Below are positions 23,478-36,732 of a stretch of DNA of 64,000 nucleotides, in pieces. A program made the position numbers and the translations under genes. The notes under the pieces are model-generated. The model did not search any database. It saw only the letters and a list, made by a program, of their open reading frames with translations, and was not told the origin of the DNA. The stretch covers positions 62,001 to 126,000 of the forward strand of contig JANVFP010000015.1 in assembly GCA_027919835.1 (NCBI GenBank). The letters are read 5' to 3'. The stretch is from Lentinula raphanica (lineage: Eukaryota; Basidiomycota; Agaricomycetes; Agaricales; Omphalotaceae). How positions within the stretch are numbered: the first letter of the stretch is position 1; each line of letters starts with the position of its first letter.

Positions 23478-23763
23478 AGGCCATCTCAGGCCATCTCTCA
23501 GTCGCTCTCAGTAAGGCTCGGCCCCGGTGTTCTTCCCCATTTTGATATTCTTAGTGTGGCAACATGCCGCCCTTCATCTACTCATCAAGGACCTGGAGAA
23601 GCTTTTGATTCTGAGCGGTATCAATAGAAGCACAGAACACACGCTACAAAACCTTGTCTGTGCAATGGCTATCAAGCCGAAAACTTAAATGGGACCCACA
23701 GTTGTTATGTTTGGACATATCACTTCCCTGCTTCGTCCGCTTTGTTATTATCTACTTGCTCTT

Positions 23764-25834
23764 TCATTCAAGAATCCATTCATCTCCGCTCTTCTTGATT
23801 CCAACAGGCCGCTTCTCGTCCAGACTGATCCGACCAGCGTGTAGGATGGCAGTCGTAAGCACTGTGTTGGCAATAGTAGGCAGTCCATGCTTGTCATAGT
23901 CTCCCGCGTTGGTAAGACCGGCATTGACACTGGTATGTTTAGATAGTCAATGAGTAGGGTCTAACGGATACACAAGGAGCACACTAACCTCCTGGCAGCA
24001 TCAATGAATTTCTCGATAGAGACATAACCATACCCCCGCTGACCATCAAAATGTCCGCTTTCTGAAGGAGAATATTTCATGCTAGAACAGAACGTATTGA
24101 GGGCTAGGCTTCGGAGATGAAGAATCATTCAAAACCTACTAAAAAGGATTGTACCATGACTTTCCGGTTTCATCGACCGTCACGTCGTATCCACGATGAG
24201 CTTGGTCGACGGTGATATCGCCCTAACACGACGAATCAATAAAACGTAAGTATGGCCGTTTAGATTGGATATATGCATAGTAAAAACGACCTTTTCTCCC
24301 ATATAGTACCAGTGTTGGGCAGAATGAACACCAGCTTTGAGGGGAGCTGTCCAGCTGGCAGTGTAGACGCCAGTGCCTCGGTGCTTTGAGCTCGTTGTTG
24401 ACACCCAGTCGACCATAAGAGTGATAGTGTCTTCTGTCTGCGGGACACAGTTGTACGGCTCGCTGGTGGCAATACCGGTGGCTGCGCTCGCTACTACCCT
24501 AGTAGGGACAGCCTTGTCTTGTAACATCCAGCAGCAAATATCGATATGGTGAGAGGATAGGTAATAACTAGTGGTAAGTCGCATGTGTTAGAATTGCACA
24601 TACTGCCCAGTGCCAGGTGAATTTTTATCCTGCTAACCTGATATCAGAATCCTTTCCAGCCCATGCCCGGAACGTCTCAAGTTGACTCTTGGGCTGGCTC
24701 ATCCATGCACTGAAGAAATTGAATTCACCCAACCCTGCTGCTTTGGCTCTCGCATCGGAATATGCGGGGTCGAAACTTGAAGATTAAATAAGCTGGATGA
24801 ACGAACGCTATATACGACGCATTATTCACCGTTTATGATGTTCTACCATGCAGACGACACCGTGTTTCTTAGCAGCAGCGATGAGGTCGTTGTGATGCGA
24901 GAGCAATTTGACAGCAGGTTTGGTCACAAGGACTATTCAAAACGATGATCAGGAAGAAGGAGCCGCGGGGGAGCTGCCTATACACGCACCATGAATTCCT
25001 CTCTCGATTGCATACATAGAGATAGCATAGTGCGTGGCTATATGATTGTTCAATCGTTCATGAGACTCCTCACTGATAATGATACTCACGATCTGGCGTA
25101 AAGATGATAACAGCGTCTCCCTTGGACATCTTGTCTATGGCCTCCTTATCTACGTCTCCCACTGAGAACGCTAATCATAGATGCGACACAAAAAACCTCA
25201 CAGGCCTCGGGATCGACCTTTCCGCCTTTCGGAAATTCATCGAAACTACACCGGAGTAAGAATTTTTAGACCGTACGTCCTTTCGGATGGGAAGGAGAAA
25301 CATACGTGAGGTCCATATCCTTGTATACGCCACCGATGTTCTGGCTGAGGTGCTCGCGGATAGCGGGGAATTTTCCTCCGTTTACACCAGCCATTCCCAG
25401 TTTGTCGACCTAGAGGATATGATGGATGTAGGATTGAATTGGCAGTTGCAAAGAATGACTGGATGGGCTACGCACTTTCCCAAGCCTCCGTAGATCGAAT
25501 AACGTTAGACCGACCACCTGTAGGTTAATGAGGAATTCATGGCTATGACTTCATCTGGCACTGAGGCGTACACCGATCTAGACAAGTTTTGAGCTGATAG
25601 TAGATGATGAGTAGTAGATTATGCACCTTTTTATCGGATTTTGAAGCACCAGAGCCAGTCCATCCAGTGGTATACTCTCCCTGTATTTTATATCATTCGC
25701 ATCAGTGCGATTGGAGAAACCTAGTTTGAGAAAAGCTACAGACAGTACCACCTAGATGTGAGAGTGAGTGAAGGGTAAGTTGCGACAAATTTGGTCCTAC
25801 ACATCAGAACATTGAGCTTTTGAAGGTTGGCCAT
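23764..25834 (-). CDS. Gfo/Idh/MocA-family NAD(P)-dependent oxidoreductase
   Basis: The minus-strand start is at 25834 ([11 protein letters not shown]) and many short introns follow. Splicing through an 8-nt exon at 25751-25744 restores [19 protein letters not shown], a Rossmann glycine loop. Next come [12 protein letters not shown] and [20 protein letters not shown], then [20 protein letters not shown], in which the Lys takes the place of the family's EKP catalytic lysine. [20 protein letters not shown] and the substrate-domain helix [15 protein letters not shown], with its conserved His, follow. The end is [20 protein letters not shown] with a stop at 23764-23766. The family oxidises or reduces sugars and sugar acids using NAD(P). 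The substrate cannot be told from this sequence. Confidence 0.8.
25744..25751 (-). other. 8-nt microexon
   Basis: Between introns of about 49 and 63 bp lies gtggtact, flanked by tctag| and |gtctgt on the minus strand. Including it gives an uninterrupted Met-Cys-Gly-Thr-Gly-Glu-Tyr-Thr-Thr-Gly, the expected dinucleotide-binding loop. Leaving it out shifts the frame. Confidence 0.6.
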
Positions 25835-26130
25835 TGTAGAAGGTGGGGGGAACTTTCTAGGACTTCGAATGGAGGAAAAGTTGGTCGGATGGGTTGCTTT
25901 AATAGCGGAACAAACGGAACCAAATCCGGAGCGGTAGCGGCCCGGAATTTTAGCTGCGTATCCGGACCGATTCCGTGTGATGCGGGTGGCGGTGCATAAG
26001 CGCTCGCTCAGGTCTGAGGTCATACTTCCCATGGGCCATCAACAATTTCACGCTTAACTTTCAGCTGCTCAATTGACCAGAGCTCCAACATTTGTTACGA
26101 ACTTCACGATTTGTTTTCTCTTTCCCTCTA

Positions 26131-28640
26131 ATGCCTTCACCACGACATTCACCTCCTCAAGCTCTGACACCGGACGACAGTTTTATCCCTCGCAGAGAAT
26201 TCCATACTACTCCAGAACACATCCGTTCTTCATTCTCTTTGTTATGCTTCGCAGGTTCCAACTTGCTCAGACTGTACGCCTTCCCGTCCAGCGTCGTCAG
26301 CATGTTCCGCCGTTTCTTCGACAGACGAATTCATTGTAAGCTCAACATGATTTTCCTGGGTCCTCGAAGTTTATTTGCTTCTAGCGGAGAAGACTGATCA
26401 TGACAACAATTATACTCAGTTCGAACTGGAAGGTAAACTATGGACGAATAAGAGGTAGAGTTTCTTTCTCTCTATTGGCAACCTCAGCGCTCATGCTCGA
26501 CATTCAGCTTGGCAACTGAGCGGTTGCTCGTGGAAATGCTCAATATTATCTATCGGAGTGGCTTCACGTACTTGTCCACGATAGATTATGGCAGAGAAAG
26601 CGACGATAGATTGGCAATAGCTTTCTCAAGACCCGACCCCCACTTGGGACAGTCTGCACCTCACGGATCCTCTCTCAAGGTTTCGTCTCCAACTCCGATT
26701 CCTGACCAGTTTAAACCCAGAGTGCCGTTTGCGCTTTCCTTCCCTTCCGCCATAGTCCTTCGTGTAGTCTGTCCACCCTTGCATTCGACACCGGCTATCC
26801 TACAGGCAGTCCGTGGCGCTTGGCCTCGTGGCGTACAAACGGAGAAAAAGGTTGGCGAGAATTCTTTCGAATTCAAACTCAAAGGATATAGATGTTAGTA
26901 TTAATTTCCGACATATCCTCATGTTTTTCTAACATGATTACAGGGTTTCAGGAGGATACCTTCGCCACTGATTCGCTCCGATACATCCTTGCACTACTTT
27001 CTTCCCTTGACGCCCACTCGTTTACGCTGCAGGCATCTATCTCATTGACTAACCGTTCCAGGAACAAGGATTTATGGATTTTTACTGGTCCACCTGCTCC
27101 AGATGGTTTTGATTCGCCAGCGCCTTCCATTCTGAACGCGTCCCCTAATTTGCAAGGCCAGAAAGCTCTGGGTTCTCATACTCGCCTTGCGACTGACCCT
27201 ATACCAACGTCATCGTCGCCAATCCCGCCCTCCTATCATGCACGGGCTGCTACTGACAATCTAGGTCGCAAGAGTCCCCAATATCTGCAGCATAGCCCTA
27301 CTGGATCCTCTGGCAGTCTACCGTCGCCTGGTTTGCGCAAAGCTGCACCCAGAGCTCAAGTCCCGGTATCTGTTCATGATACTGACGGGGAAATCCCCGA
27401 ATTCACAGGCTATCGTGCTGATCTGCCTAGTGTCATACCTGATGGTGTGGAGAATATGACAGGTGTAGGCGCTGCCCAAGCTACCCCTGATGTCTTCTAC
27501 TCCACCTCTCCCTTTGGAGCTCCGATAAATGCGTCTTCACCTCCAGGGACACCCCGAGAGACTCCTCCTCTCCAGCCTCCTCCTCTTCAGCAATCTCGTA
27601 CTTCGTCTGCTGAGTCAACTCATGTGGACGCGCCATCTCCAAGATCAGCCGAAATGGGCAGAGAGGACGAATTGCTACCTCCTGGCGTTTTTAAGGATTC
27701 TGGGCTCTATCGTGACTCAACCTTCTCCACGAACAGTGACATGAGCGCTGAGATTCCTATCAAATGGACTGGTGCTAATCCAGAAAGCCCCGTGGAACAG
27801 AGGCGCGTGTCAGAAGGGCCAAAATTCCCAGGAGGCTGGGAAGCCACGCCTATCGAAGAGAAGGAGGAACCTGATGTTGCCAGACGAGCGTCGTTCGACT
27901 TCCGTTTGGACCAGAACAGAGAACCCGAGAGACCTGTTCATGACGTTCGAGTAGCGTCTCCTGAGATAACTAGACCAGAGAACGATACTCGAAAGAGTGA
28001 AGCTGGATTGATAGAGCTCAACGCCACTGCGGCTTCTTCAACGCCTCCGCCGCCCTTGCCCACTGAGCCTTCCAATAAGGATGCTCCTCCAAGTGCTAAT
28101 GGAAAACAGCGAGAGGCTGGCTCAGGAGTGGGTTGGGTTCTGGTTAACATCGAAGGAAGAAATGAAGATGGTACCGTCACGTCCCCTGTTTCTCCGGGTG
28201 TCGATGATAGTGCTGCTCCTTCCTCAGCTGCGGCTCAGACCCATCATGAAGACAATAAAGCTGCTTCAGAGAACCCTCCTTCAACGAAATCCGCTGATGC
28301 GCCTTCTGATGCGCCTTCTACACCAAAGACAAAGGCTGTCGTGATTGTGGAAAACTCGGACGCAAAGAAGGGCAAGCACAAGAAGGATTCCTCAGGCTCT
28401 CGTATCAAACGCCTGTTGTCTCTTACCCGTCGTGACTCGGTAAGTAGGACTGAGGCTCCTACTCACGGTCAATGACCGAAGAACTGACCAAGTGGTCTTT
28501 CCTCTCTCGCTATCTTGACCGCATAGAAGAAAACCATCGATGAATCAGTCGCACAGGCGAACCGACCTCGCATGATGTCCTTGAGGAGAGGAATGCCCGA
28601 AGCCAAGCGGAACGGGGACAATCGTCGAAGCTTCGATTGA
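26131..28640 (+). CDS. conserved fungal protein of unknown function, Ser/Pro-rich
   Basis: Exons joined at att|gtaagc...ctag|cgg, ag|gtagag...cag|ctt and others give MPSPRHSPPQALTPDDS, MFRRFFDRRIHSEKTDHDNN, YTQFELEGKLWTNKRSLATE and RLLVEMLNIIYRSGFTYLST. This compact, probably folded N-terminal domain of about 250 residues is followed by some 500 residues of low-complexity Ser/Pro/Glu sequence. A last exon after the donor at 28441 adds TIDESVAQANRPRMMSLRRG and ends RRSFD at 28640. The basic patch GKHKKDSSGSRIKRLLSLTR near the end may bind membrane or nucleic acid. I do not recognise the family. The domain order suggests a regulatory or scaffold protein. Confidence 0.65.
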
Positions 28641-29240
28641 AGATTCAAGGTAAGATGCAATGGACTGAGGAGCGTTTTCCTCTGTTTGGACTACGCTCCG
28701 GACTTTGAGGTGGCAGGATAATTCTGTGGCTTCGTTTTCTCATACTAGGAATGCTATAATCTGCTTTTGAATATTGCTATCATTACAGTGTGTATTATTA
28801 CAACAAGTTCGCTTCCCTCTTCACTACTATGTTGCACGTATGTACTTACATTCTTTGATATACCTACTCCCCTTCACGAACTAGTTTGTGTTCTTCATCT
28901 TTAACAATCTTACACAAATTTACCAAGATCTATACGTTGTACAAGATATGTTTGTCCGTAGCTTGGTGTAATACCAGTCATTTCAGCAATACTAGCAATC
29001 CTACACTGGGAGCACGATAAGTGTGCTCATATCTATTAGGACTGGATTAGATGCCCGTCAACTACACGATACACAATGTACGATATATTTAAAGCATGTT
29101 GAACTTGAGATGGGATGGAGACCGAGAAAACTAGCGACAGCTATACGAACAGATAAAGAACGCTCCTTCCGATACACCCATGGTTGATGTTGAGCACATT
29201 TTTGAGACATCCTTTGCATTGGGATCATTGTGATGTATGT
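28641..29240. other. 600-bp convergent intergenic region
   Basis: AT-rich 3' flanks of two genes that point toward each other. No coding frame, repeat or RNA gene was noticed. Confidence 0.5.
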
Positions 29241-32057
29241 TCAGTGATATATGTTCCAGGTCTAGGAAGAAAGGGATGTGAGAAAACAATCAGACTCTAC
29301 CATCAGTTTGCACTGACCTCTCGCCACGCAAGCCCCCAAGTATTTCGGACGGGCCCTTCTATTCCCCAAGCGACAGCACGGAACCACCAGAAGGTACCGA
29401 TTATAGCAGACGCGGTCAGCATGAAAACGTATAATTTGATTCTTGTCATTCGAGGGAGAGAGCGGAAGACCTGAATCATTTTGGGAACGCTGTTGATGGA
29501 GGATAACGATATGCTAGATGTTGGAACGATGTGAGAATTTGACGAAGGAGTGGAAGGTACTTGGAAGACGAAATAGTCCAGAAGGTGTGCGAACATGAGT
29601 ACGGCGAAGTACAATGTCGGGAGCTACATCGAAGTATGTTAGAAGCTTTCATCCGGAAGTATGATGAAGTGCGACTTACATAGTGATGAATATACGTGAC
29701 ACGACCCATAATTAAGAAAGGAAGATAATGGAGAACCCAACCGCCTCCAGCTATTTTGGTGACATGCCAGAACTGTGCCCATTCGCGTTGGCTAAGACCG
29801 TCTCCGGGCCTGACCACCGACGCTGCACCGTTTCCATTGTTCACCGGATTCAACGCGGGCTTGCGCGTCCCTCTGCCACCACCGTATCGCTGCCTCCGAA
29901 TAACAAGCACAAGAGCAACAAATGCCACGACGATGAGACTGACTGCACCACCCCACCAGATGATAGGGTTACCCATGAGGTAGTATTTTACCTATACGTC
30001 AAGAAAAGCTCAACATCTATGACGGTTAGATTCTGATTCGAACCAACCTGTTGATCCCCCCAGCCACACATTCTCAACCCGACGCTCAAGAAAGGCCACT
30101 CCCAGGGTTTACTTGCAAGCAGATCTTCTTTGTCTGGATCTGGGATCAAAGCATTGTTGGACGTCATCATTGCGATGTTGAGATGGATAAAATCAGTCAA
30201 GAAGGGTGAGCGGGAAAGTGAACGGGCGGCGGGAGGGACTAAGAGACTGAACATGAGCAAGCGTTCACACAAAAAGAAACGATGTTTACGTCGGGTATTC
30301 CAATGGCTCTCAACATTCCAGATAGAACCTTCCGCTGGCTTTGAACCTGCTTCTTCTTTAGCACAAGTCACCTCAATCTGCTTGAAACCCCACTGAGGTA
30401 GACTGGTACGGCCGGCTGAAAGGTAGCATCCAAGAACCTGATGACGGAAACGAAGGCGGGTAGTAAGAGCGTGAATACGTGCACGGGGATCTACAGCCGT
30501 AGACTTGGAATCCAAATATTTGTTGACATCGCCTCTCACAACGTCTCCGAGAACTTCTACGACCCATTGATCCTGTACATCACCAATAGTGGCATTACCA
30601 TAGCCAGACACCTCCCAGTTCGCTTTCGTGACCGGAGCAGGAATGGGATGGGAGTGGATGTTCCTGGTCGTTGGTACATGTACAAGTCGGACAACATCGT
30701 CATGTTTCAAGAACCGAATTTCCTCATCGTTAGGATCATGCGAGCCATACTTTGGGTCCCAGACGGTGTCTTTCTGATCCCACGCAGGCCAGAACCAAAA
30801 CTCGTTGTTCTCGTCCTTATAGTGGTAACATGTGACTTGTTGTTGGTTGGAGCCAGTAGGGTACGTTTGGACATGCGAATGCAAGAGTCCACCTCCAAAC
30901 GCCATGTTTTTGATGGTAACTTTCGAACCAATAGCAATCTCTAGTGGATTGTTATGAAAGTCGTTCCCGCGCAGATTGGCCTGGAAGAGACTGCTCATTT
31001 GAGCGTCCCCGGGTCCACTGTGATTGAGTATCATGAAGTGAATTTTGAAAGTGGCCATGAAGACGAGAATAGGAAGAATGATTAGACAGAGTATCCGCGC
31101 GCCCCAGTGTTGTGCTTGTTCCTTTGCGGTAAGACGAAGATCACCGAATTTGTCCCAAAGATCTTCCAGAGTGTAAAAGCCGACGAGAGCTGTGACGAAT
31201 AACCCGACCATTTTGACACTGGTGACCAATCCGATTGAGATACCGGTCATAGCAAGCCAGGCCCACCAATCAAAGTCAAACGGATGGGACTGTTGGTTGT
31301 GGAATTTGGAGAGACAGAACACGGTGAGGAAGGTGAAGAAGAGGAGCATGGAGTCTAGGAGAATGAACCGGGATATACAAAGCCAGCCGACGTCGAACAG
31401 GACCATCAGAGCTACCAGATGCGCAGCCCATTGGGTCATTCCAAGTTCTATAGCAGTGAACCACCCAAGGGGTACCATTCCGACACCAAAAGTAGCAAGC
31501 ATCACTCGCATGGCTACATATGGCACCTCCTTTGGATATTCCGTTCCACTCTTGAAGTCAAATCCACCATTGTAGCCGGACAGCAAGCCAGCTAAGCCGA
31601 CTAGCATCTTGCCCAAAGGCGGATGAACGTCAAAGTAAAACTCTCTTTTCAGATAATGAGAGGCGAATTTTCCGAAATGGGCTTCATCCCAGACGACTGT
31701 GGGTGATAACCCTATTCGGTGAAAGCGAGTGTAGCAGGCGAGAAGGGTATAAACCAGGGGAGGGATGGAAGGCATATTTTGCGAGATGAATTCGCGGAGA
31801 GTTGTAGGTGGAGGAAGAGCTAGCTGAGCGGGTCTACCGCCGCTGAATGCGCGCGCTGACGGCGGTTTGAAGTCGTCTTCATCGTCATGCCATACTTTCT
31901 CCTCCAGACCTTCGGGTTTGCCCTTTCCAAGTCGGCGTCTGGCCGCAGCTGATTCGTCCATATGCGGAGAATAAGTGGGCAACGTCTCTGGATATCCAAT
32001 CTCTTCGAATTCGTCCTCGACGAAATCAACAGCCACAGCACGACCAGCTGGGTTCAT
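29241..32057 (-). CDS. PMT2: protein O-mannosyltransferase, PMT2 family
   Basis: The ATG at 32057 opens a long exon. An acidic cytosolic tail is followed by the first membrane segment and the lumenal catalytic loop DEAHFGKFASHYLKREFYFD with VHPPLGKM. Several more hydrophobic segments follow, then the MIR domain (AFGGGLLHSHVQTYPTGSNQ, QQVTCYHYKDENN, WEVSGYGNATIGDVQDQW). The frame appears open to 29988 only because two introns lack stops. Real splices restore WNTRLPP...RSPFLTDF, LRMCGWGDQQ|KYYLMGNPIIWW and YFVFQ|VFRSLPRM, and a last exon ends WRETWNIYH, stop at 29241-29243. PMT2-class enzymes sit in the ER membrane as heterodimers with PMT1-class partners. They move mannose from dolichyl-phosphate mannose to Ser/Thr of secretory proteins, which matters for cell-wall integrity. 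Confidence 0.9.
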
Positions 32058-33018
32058 TCAGAGGGAAAAATGGAGTACTCAAGCCGTAAGATGAGCAAGA
32101 GACACTATAGCACGTAGTCGAGCAGTCTTCAGAGTCGCGAATTGGTGAAGGACGAGTAACTTCTTGAGACGTGGCAGAGGAAAGAGAAAGTAGATACGAG
32201 GTGATGGTAGATTGACAAGAAGCGGTAGAACTCAGGCAGTGCTATGTAACATCATTGACATCAACGGACACGTAGTTCGTTATTTTTGAGCATTTCATTG
32301 ATCTCAAAGCTCGTAGGCTGAGCCCAGCGACTGACAAAAACATAACAGTAGTCTCTTCGTCGTCGTGCGCAGCGTACAAGGTGATAATTATCGGTCCGGT
32401 GGCTTACTCTCCGTCACGTGGCTTCCATCGTCATCGCGCGGCGGACTTGGAAGAAAATCCTGATAGTCTACCGAAAAAGCTGAGCAAGTCATCTGGACAG
32501 AGCTTTTGTTGTTTCTACAGCAGAGAATGAAAGAGAAATAGCTACGAAAGATGCTCGGAATGAAAATTGGGTTGAGTAAGAATCTTAAAAGTCAGTTTGT
32601 TACAATTCAAACTTGTCTGCCTTGTTTTCCTCCTACCTGAGCGCAATTTGACGGGGAAAGAAGAGAGAAAGTACTGGTGAGATGGAGGACAATAGCAGAA
32701 GAGGAGAACCGGAAAACAAAGGAAATAAGAACAATCGTAGGCTCGGAAAAGAGAAGACTGAAAAAGGGTGAAAAGCGCCCAGACTCACAGCTGGATAGAG
32801 TAGGACGGGGTATCATCCGGAAGAAAAGGCATTAGGCAAAAGCCACGCCGTTCCATCAGTCCTTCCCATCTTTCCCTTCTCCTCATCGTTCCCGCCAGTC
32901 CTTTCCCTCTTTCTCCCTTCCTAGGCCCTTTATACCTCAACCAACCTCATCATAACGTCCTCCTCGCCTCATAGCGTCTTTGGCTTCCCTCAATTTCCCT
33001 CTTTTCATCTAGTTTATT
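32058..33018. promoter_or_regulatory. 960-bp divergent promoter region, PMT2 / ITC1-like
   Basis: The region lies between two divergent start codons. The right part (about 32870-33018) is strongly pyrimidine-rich on the plus strand, like a fungal leader and core promoter. A minus-strand frame at 32607-32816 is probably chance. Confidence 0.5.
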
Positions 33019-36000
33019 ATGCCGACTTGCCGTCGCAAGCGTGTCGTCCTCACTCAGCCCTCTGACTCCTTGCTCAAATCTCTCAAGACAAATCCAGATA
33101 GAGATGTCTTCTACCTTCACCAAACAGGCGAAATCTTCGAAACTTATGAGTATGTCGTGGTTCCCCTATGTCCCAGCCTTCACAGCTCATCGTCCTCAGG
33201 GCTTACGCTGCGCGCATGTCCTTTTATCGTCTCAAACAATTCCAATGTGAAGTTACCGGAAAAAGTGGTCTCGATTACTTTCAAGCTCTAGCTAGCGAAC
33301 GTTCAGAGGCGGAGACGCTTCATTCGCGTTTCTCGGAACCCCTCAAGCCAGCTATTCTCAAGGCTGTTCAATTCCGTATGTTCTGTGTTCCGCCGTGCTC
33401 GGTTCAACGATTGATTCCTTCGTGTCGGCTCTTCAGAGGTTGTCGGTCGCCTGGACCATCTCGTAGAATCAGTGTTTGAGAGATTCAAAGATCGGTACTT
33501 CAAGGGCGAGAGTACGTCATAAATCCACTCCGTTCTCCTCCCCATTGCTGATCAACCCGGTCTTAGGAGTGTTAATTGACCTGAATGGGATCAAGTGAGT
33601 ATCAACTCTCCCAGTCCAACTCATCCCGGACATTGTCTAAACGTTCCCAGATACTACGGACAGGTGCACACCGTATACCCACCAAAGTACAGCACCGATG
33701 TCGCTGCGCGAGACGCGAATAAACCGGATGCGGAGGGCGCTGAACAAGGAGCTCCCCGGCCTATTGACATTGAAGAACCTCATCAGATCTACGGCGACTT
33801 GAAAACTCCTGTAAAAGAGGTCAACGCCCGCGATGACCCGTTCCTATACTACTACTGGGTCCTCCTCACTGATCTCGAAAGAGACAAGAGCGACAAGAAC
33901 AAAAGCGGTAAACCCAGCGATGGCTCAGAGATGGTTGGTAGTCTAATGGAAGTGCAATGTGGGCGTATGAGGTAGTATTCTTTTCCGTGATATTTCTTCT
34001 TGAAAACTCATTTGCTCGACAGCCGAGACCGTCTCTCGTTCTCAAAGTCTATCCTTCGTCGTTTTATTCGAGATTGTGTGGATCGCGACGCGGCAGTCGC
34101 CTCCCCTTGGACAGTCAAACCAGCCATCGCTCAGAGATACGGCGTGATCTCCAGTATGACTGAAGACACGCGTATCACCGTTGAAGCTATCAAGAAAGGC
34201 GAGCATGATAAGCGCAAAAAGGTTTGGGAAGACAAAGATGGTCCTCCCAACAAAAAACACAAGAAGATGACTGCAGCTCAGGAAGAGAAAGGTAAAATGC
34301 TCTTTCTCTAACTGTTCGTCATTCTCAATTCAATTAATCTCTACTACAGCGAAAGCCGCAGCGCTCAAACGCGATCGCGAAGCACAGGAAAAGCTCGATC
34401 AACAAAGGCTAGCGAGGGAGGAGGCGGAAAGGATCGCTGCAGAAAAGAAGAAGAAGAAACCAATTCGCTACCCTACTGAGGATCTCGATGTCCGTTTGAC
34501 TGATAAAGACATCAAAGCTGGTATGAAGCTAAAACGACCCGTCCCCACATCACACGCCCTTCCGTTCAACCATATCCCGGGCGTATTCGAATCATTCCTC
34601 ATGACCTGGAACTTCTTGGTTGTCTATGGGTTAGTTCTCTGTATCCTGACTATGTCCGTATTGGTACTCATTGAACTCTAATCGCGCTCAGACAACCACT
34701 ACATTTGTCCCCTTTCACCCTCGACGAGTTCGAGCATGCCATCAAACATACCGACATAGATATACCCTGTGCCCTTCTCGCAGAAGTACATTCTACGCTG
34801 ATTTATAACCTGCGTACTGTGCCTTTTGCCAGACACAGTGCGGTACTATCGTTACTTCAAAGGAAGGAACAGCTTGGAGCCGAAGGTTTGGAAGATGAAG
34901 AATATCTCGGTGTCAACACTGACCAACTTTCGGCTGCAATGTCGGATACCGGGAACAACTGGGAGCGTGTTCCCCTTCGCCACGCGGAAGGTCGTGAAGG
35001 TTGGGAGGAAGCTCTCATCGGATGTTTGAAAGATGTTCGTTTGTTTTTATTTTTGTTGTTGCCTAGTAACTCATCCTCGTCGACAGCACGCAACTAGAGA
35101 AAACTTTCCTCGAATGCGTGAGATCCTCACCAAGCTGCTCTTTGCCCCAGATCCAAATGAGGTACCTGAGCATCATGAGCCATCGCCTTCCAGTTCAAGA
35201 GATCCTTCCCTTGAGCTGACTCCTACACCGCAACGTCTTTCTGTTGTTTCCACACCACGCGAAAGATATAGAAATCTTCCAGTGCAGGATCGAATAGCCA
35301 TCCTCAGTTTCATGGTAAATCTTGCCATCTCCAGCAAGGCTATCCATCAGCACATGGAATCCTGCGAAGAGCAGCTTACTGCTCTTAGAAAAGAAAAGAT
35401 TGAAGTTAATCGAACCAAAAAGCAATAGTTAGTCATGGTTTACAAATCTATGTTTTGCGTTTGCTGACACTCGATTCCTGTAGTGCTGAAGAAATGAATA
35501 TACTCTTGGGCGAAGCCAAAGAGGGTGCTGTGGACGAAGACATCAAGATGGACGACCCTAGTGACGTTTCAGACGTTCCCGCCTCAGATAATGGTTCGGA
35601 TTCAGGACGATCGAAAAAGAGCGCCTCCAAGTCGAAAGACCTCCGACAAAAGGCGCAGCTAGCACATTCCAAACAACGTGAAGCTGCACGTGCCAAGCAA
35701 GCTTCAGTCAAGCAGGCTATGGCTGAACATCGACGGCTGGACGAGGAAGTCAATAAAATCGAGCGGCGTTTAGAAGCCATAGAAAGGGAGTTCAGGAAAC
35801 TGCTTGGGGGTGTGCGGGTAAAGCCTATGGGAAAAGATCGGTTCTACAACAGGATCTGGTGGTTTGATGGACTTGGGTCGAGCAACCTAATCGGAAGTGG
35901 AGGAGCTGCACAGTATGGTGCTGGGAGGATTTTCATCCAGGGTCCGAGTGAATTTGACCTGGCGCTGATGATGAGACGCACGGATGACGAAGTGCCGGTG

Positions 36001-36454
36001 CAGATGCGTCGTTTGGAGGAGGAAGGTCAAGAGGGGATGCTAGGTCCGGGTGATTGGGCAGTTTATTCAGATACGGAAGAGGTACGTGTCAAGAGTCGAA
36101 CCACTTTCTCACTTCGATTGTTCTATCGATGTGTTGTTAATTGATGTATAACCTTGCAGCTTGATGAATTCCTTACCTGGTTGAATCCTAAAGGTCATAG
36201 AGAATTAGCACTCAAACAGGCATTGGGCAAATGGTGGATACACATTTCAGCAGGAATTCGACGACGCATGCAGGTAAGGGTCATTGTACTGATTTGTTTT
36301 TCGATCGTGCCATTGATTCTATCCATGTCAGGATTTAAATCTACTAGCAAAACTCCCAGAAGCACGACGTAGTGCACGTACAAAGGTCGCTCCCGACATC
36401 ACCAGGGAAGCGTACATGTTGTGGACGAATCGACGAGCAATCAATGCTACTTAA
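33019..36454 (+). CDS. ITC1: Itc1/Acf1-like WAC-DDT-WHIM chromatin remodelling subunit
   Basis: Begins MPTCRRKRVVLTQPSDS. Across several short exons it shows the WAC domain (DVFYLHQTGEIFETYE ... MSFYRLKQFQCEVTGKSGLD) that binds DNA in ACF1/Itc1 proteins. A Lys/Glu-rich linker precedes the DDT region (FNHIPGVFESFLMTWNFL, LSPFTLDEFEHAIKHTDID), WHIM-type helices (RIAILSFMVNLAISSKAIHQ) and a GVRVKPMGKDRFYNRIWWFD box. The last exon ends LWTNRRAINAT at 36454. In yeast, Itc1 partners the ISWI ATPase Isw2 to slide nucleosomes and repress genes. A WSTF/Acf1-type role is equally possible because there is no PHD finger or bromodomain to tell them apart. Confidence 0.85.
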
Positions 36455-36732
36455 CTTCTCGCTTTACATTATATTTGTTCAATTAATCTTATAGTCTTGG
36501 AAAGGTTGTACGAGCATGCATGTTGCATAGTTTACTGACCCTTGTACTCATTTGTTCCTATTATTTCGCGGTGGACAATCTTCGTTGATGATATATCATC
36601 GTACGTGTAAAGACGGTTGTTGGTACGATTAATTTCCCGACTTCATTGCCTTGCGGGAGTGCACCCATGTTCTGCGCAAAGACATATATATTGTTACAAC
36701 ATGGAATAACAACGCATAAGACACTGAGGGGA

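Noticed and set aside
29988..32057. PMT2 read as one 689-residue frame ending at 29988
   Set aside because: It reads through an intron (WNTR|gtaaac...cttag|LPP) and past a later donor. The conserved PMT C-terminus continues to 29241.
32607..32816. Minus-strand frame in the PMT2/ITC1 promoter
   Set aside because: Phe/Ser-rich low-complexity mirror of a purine-rich leader, with no similarity.
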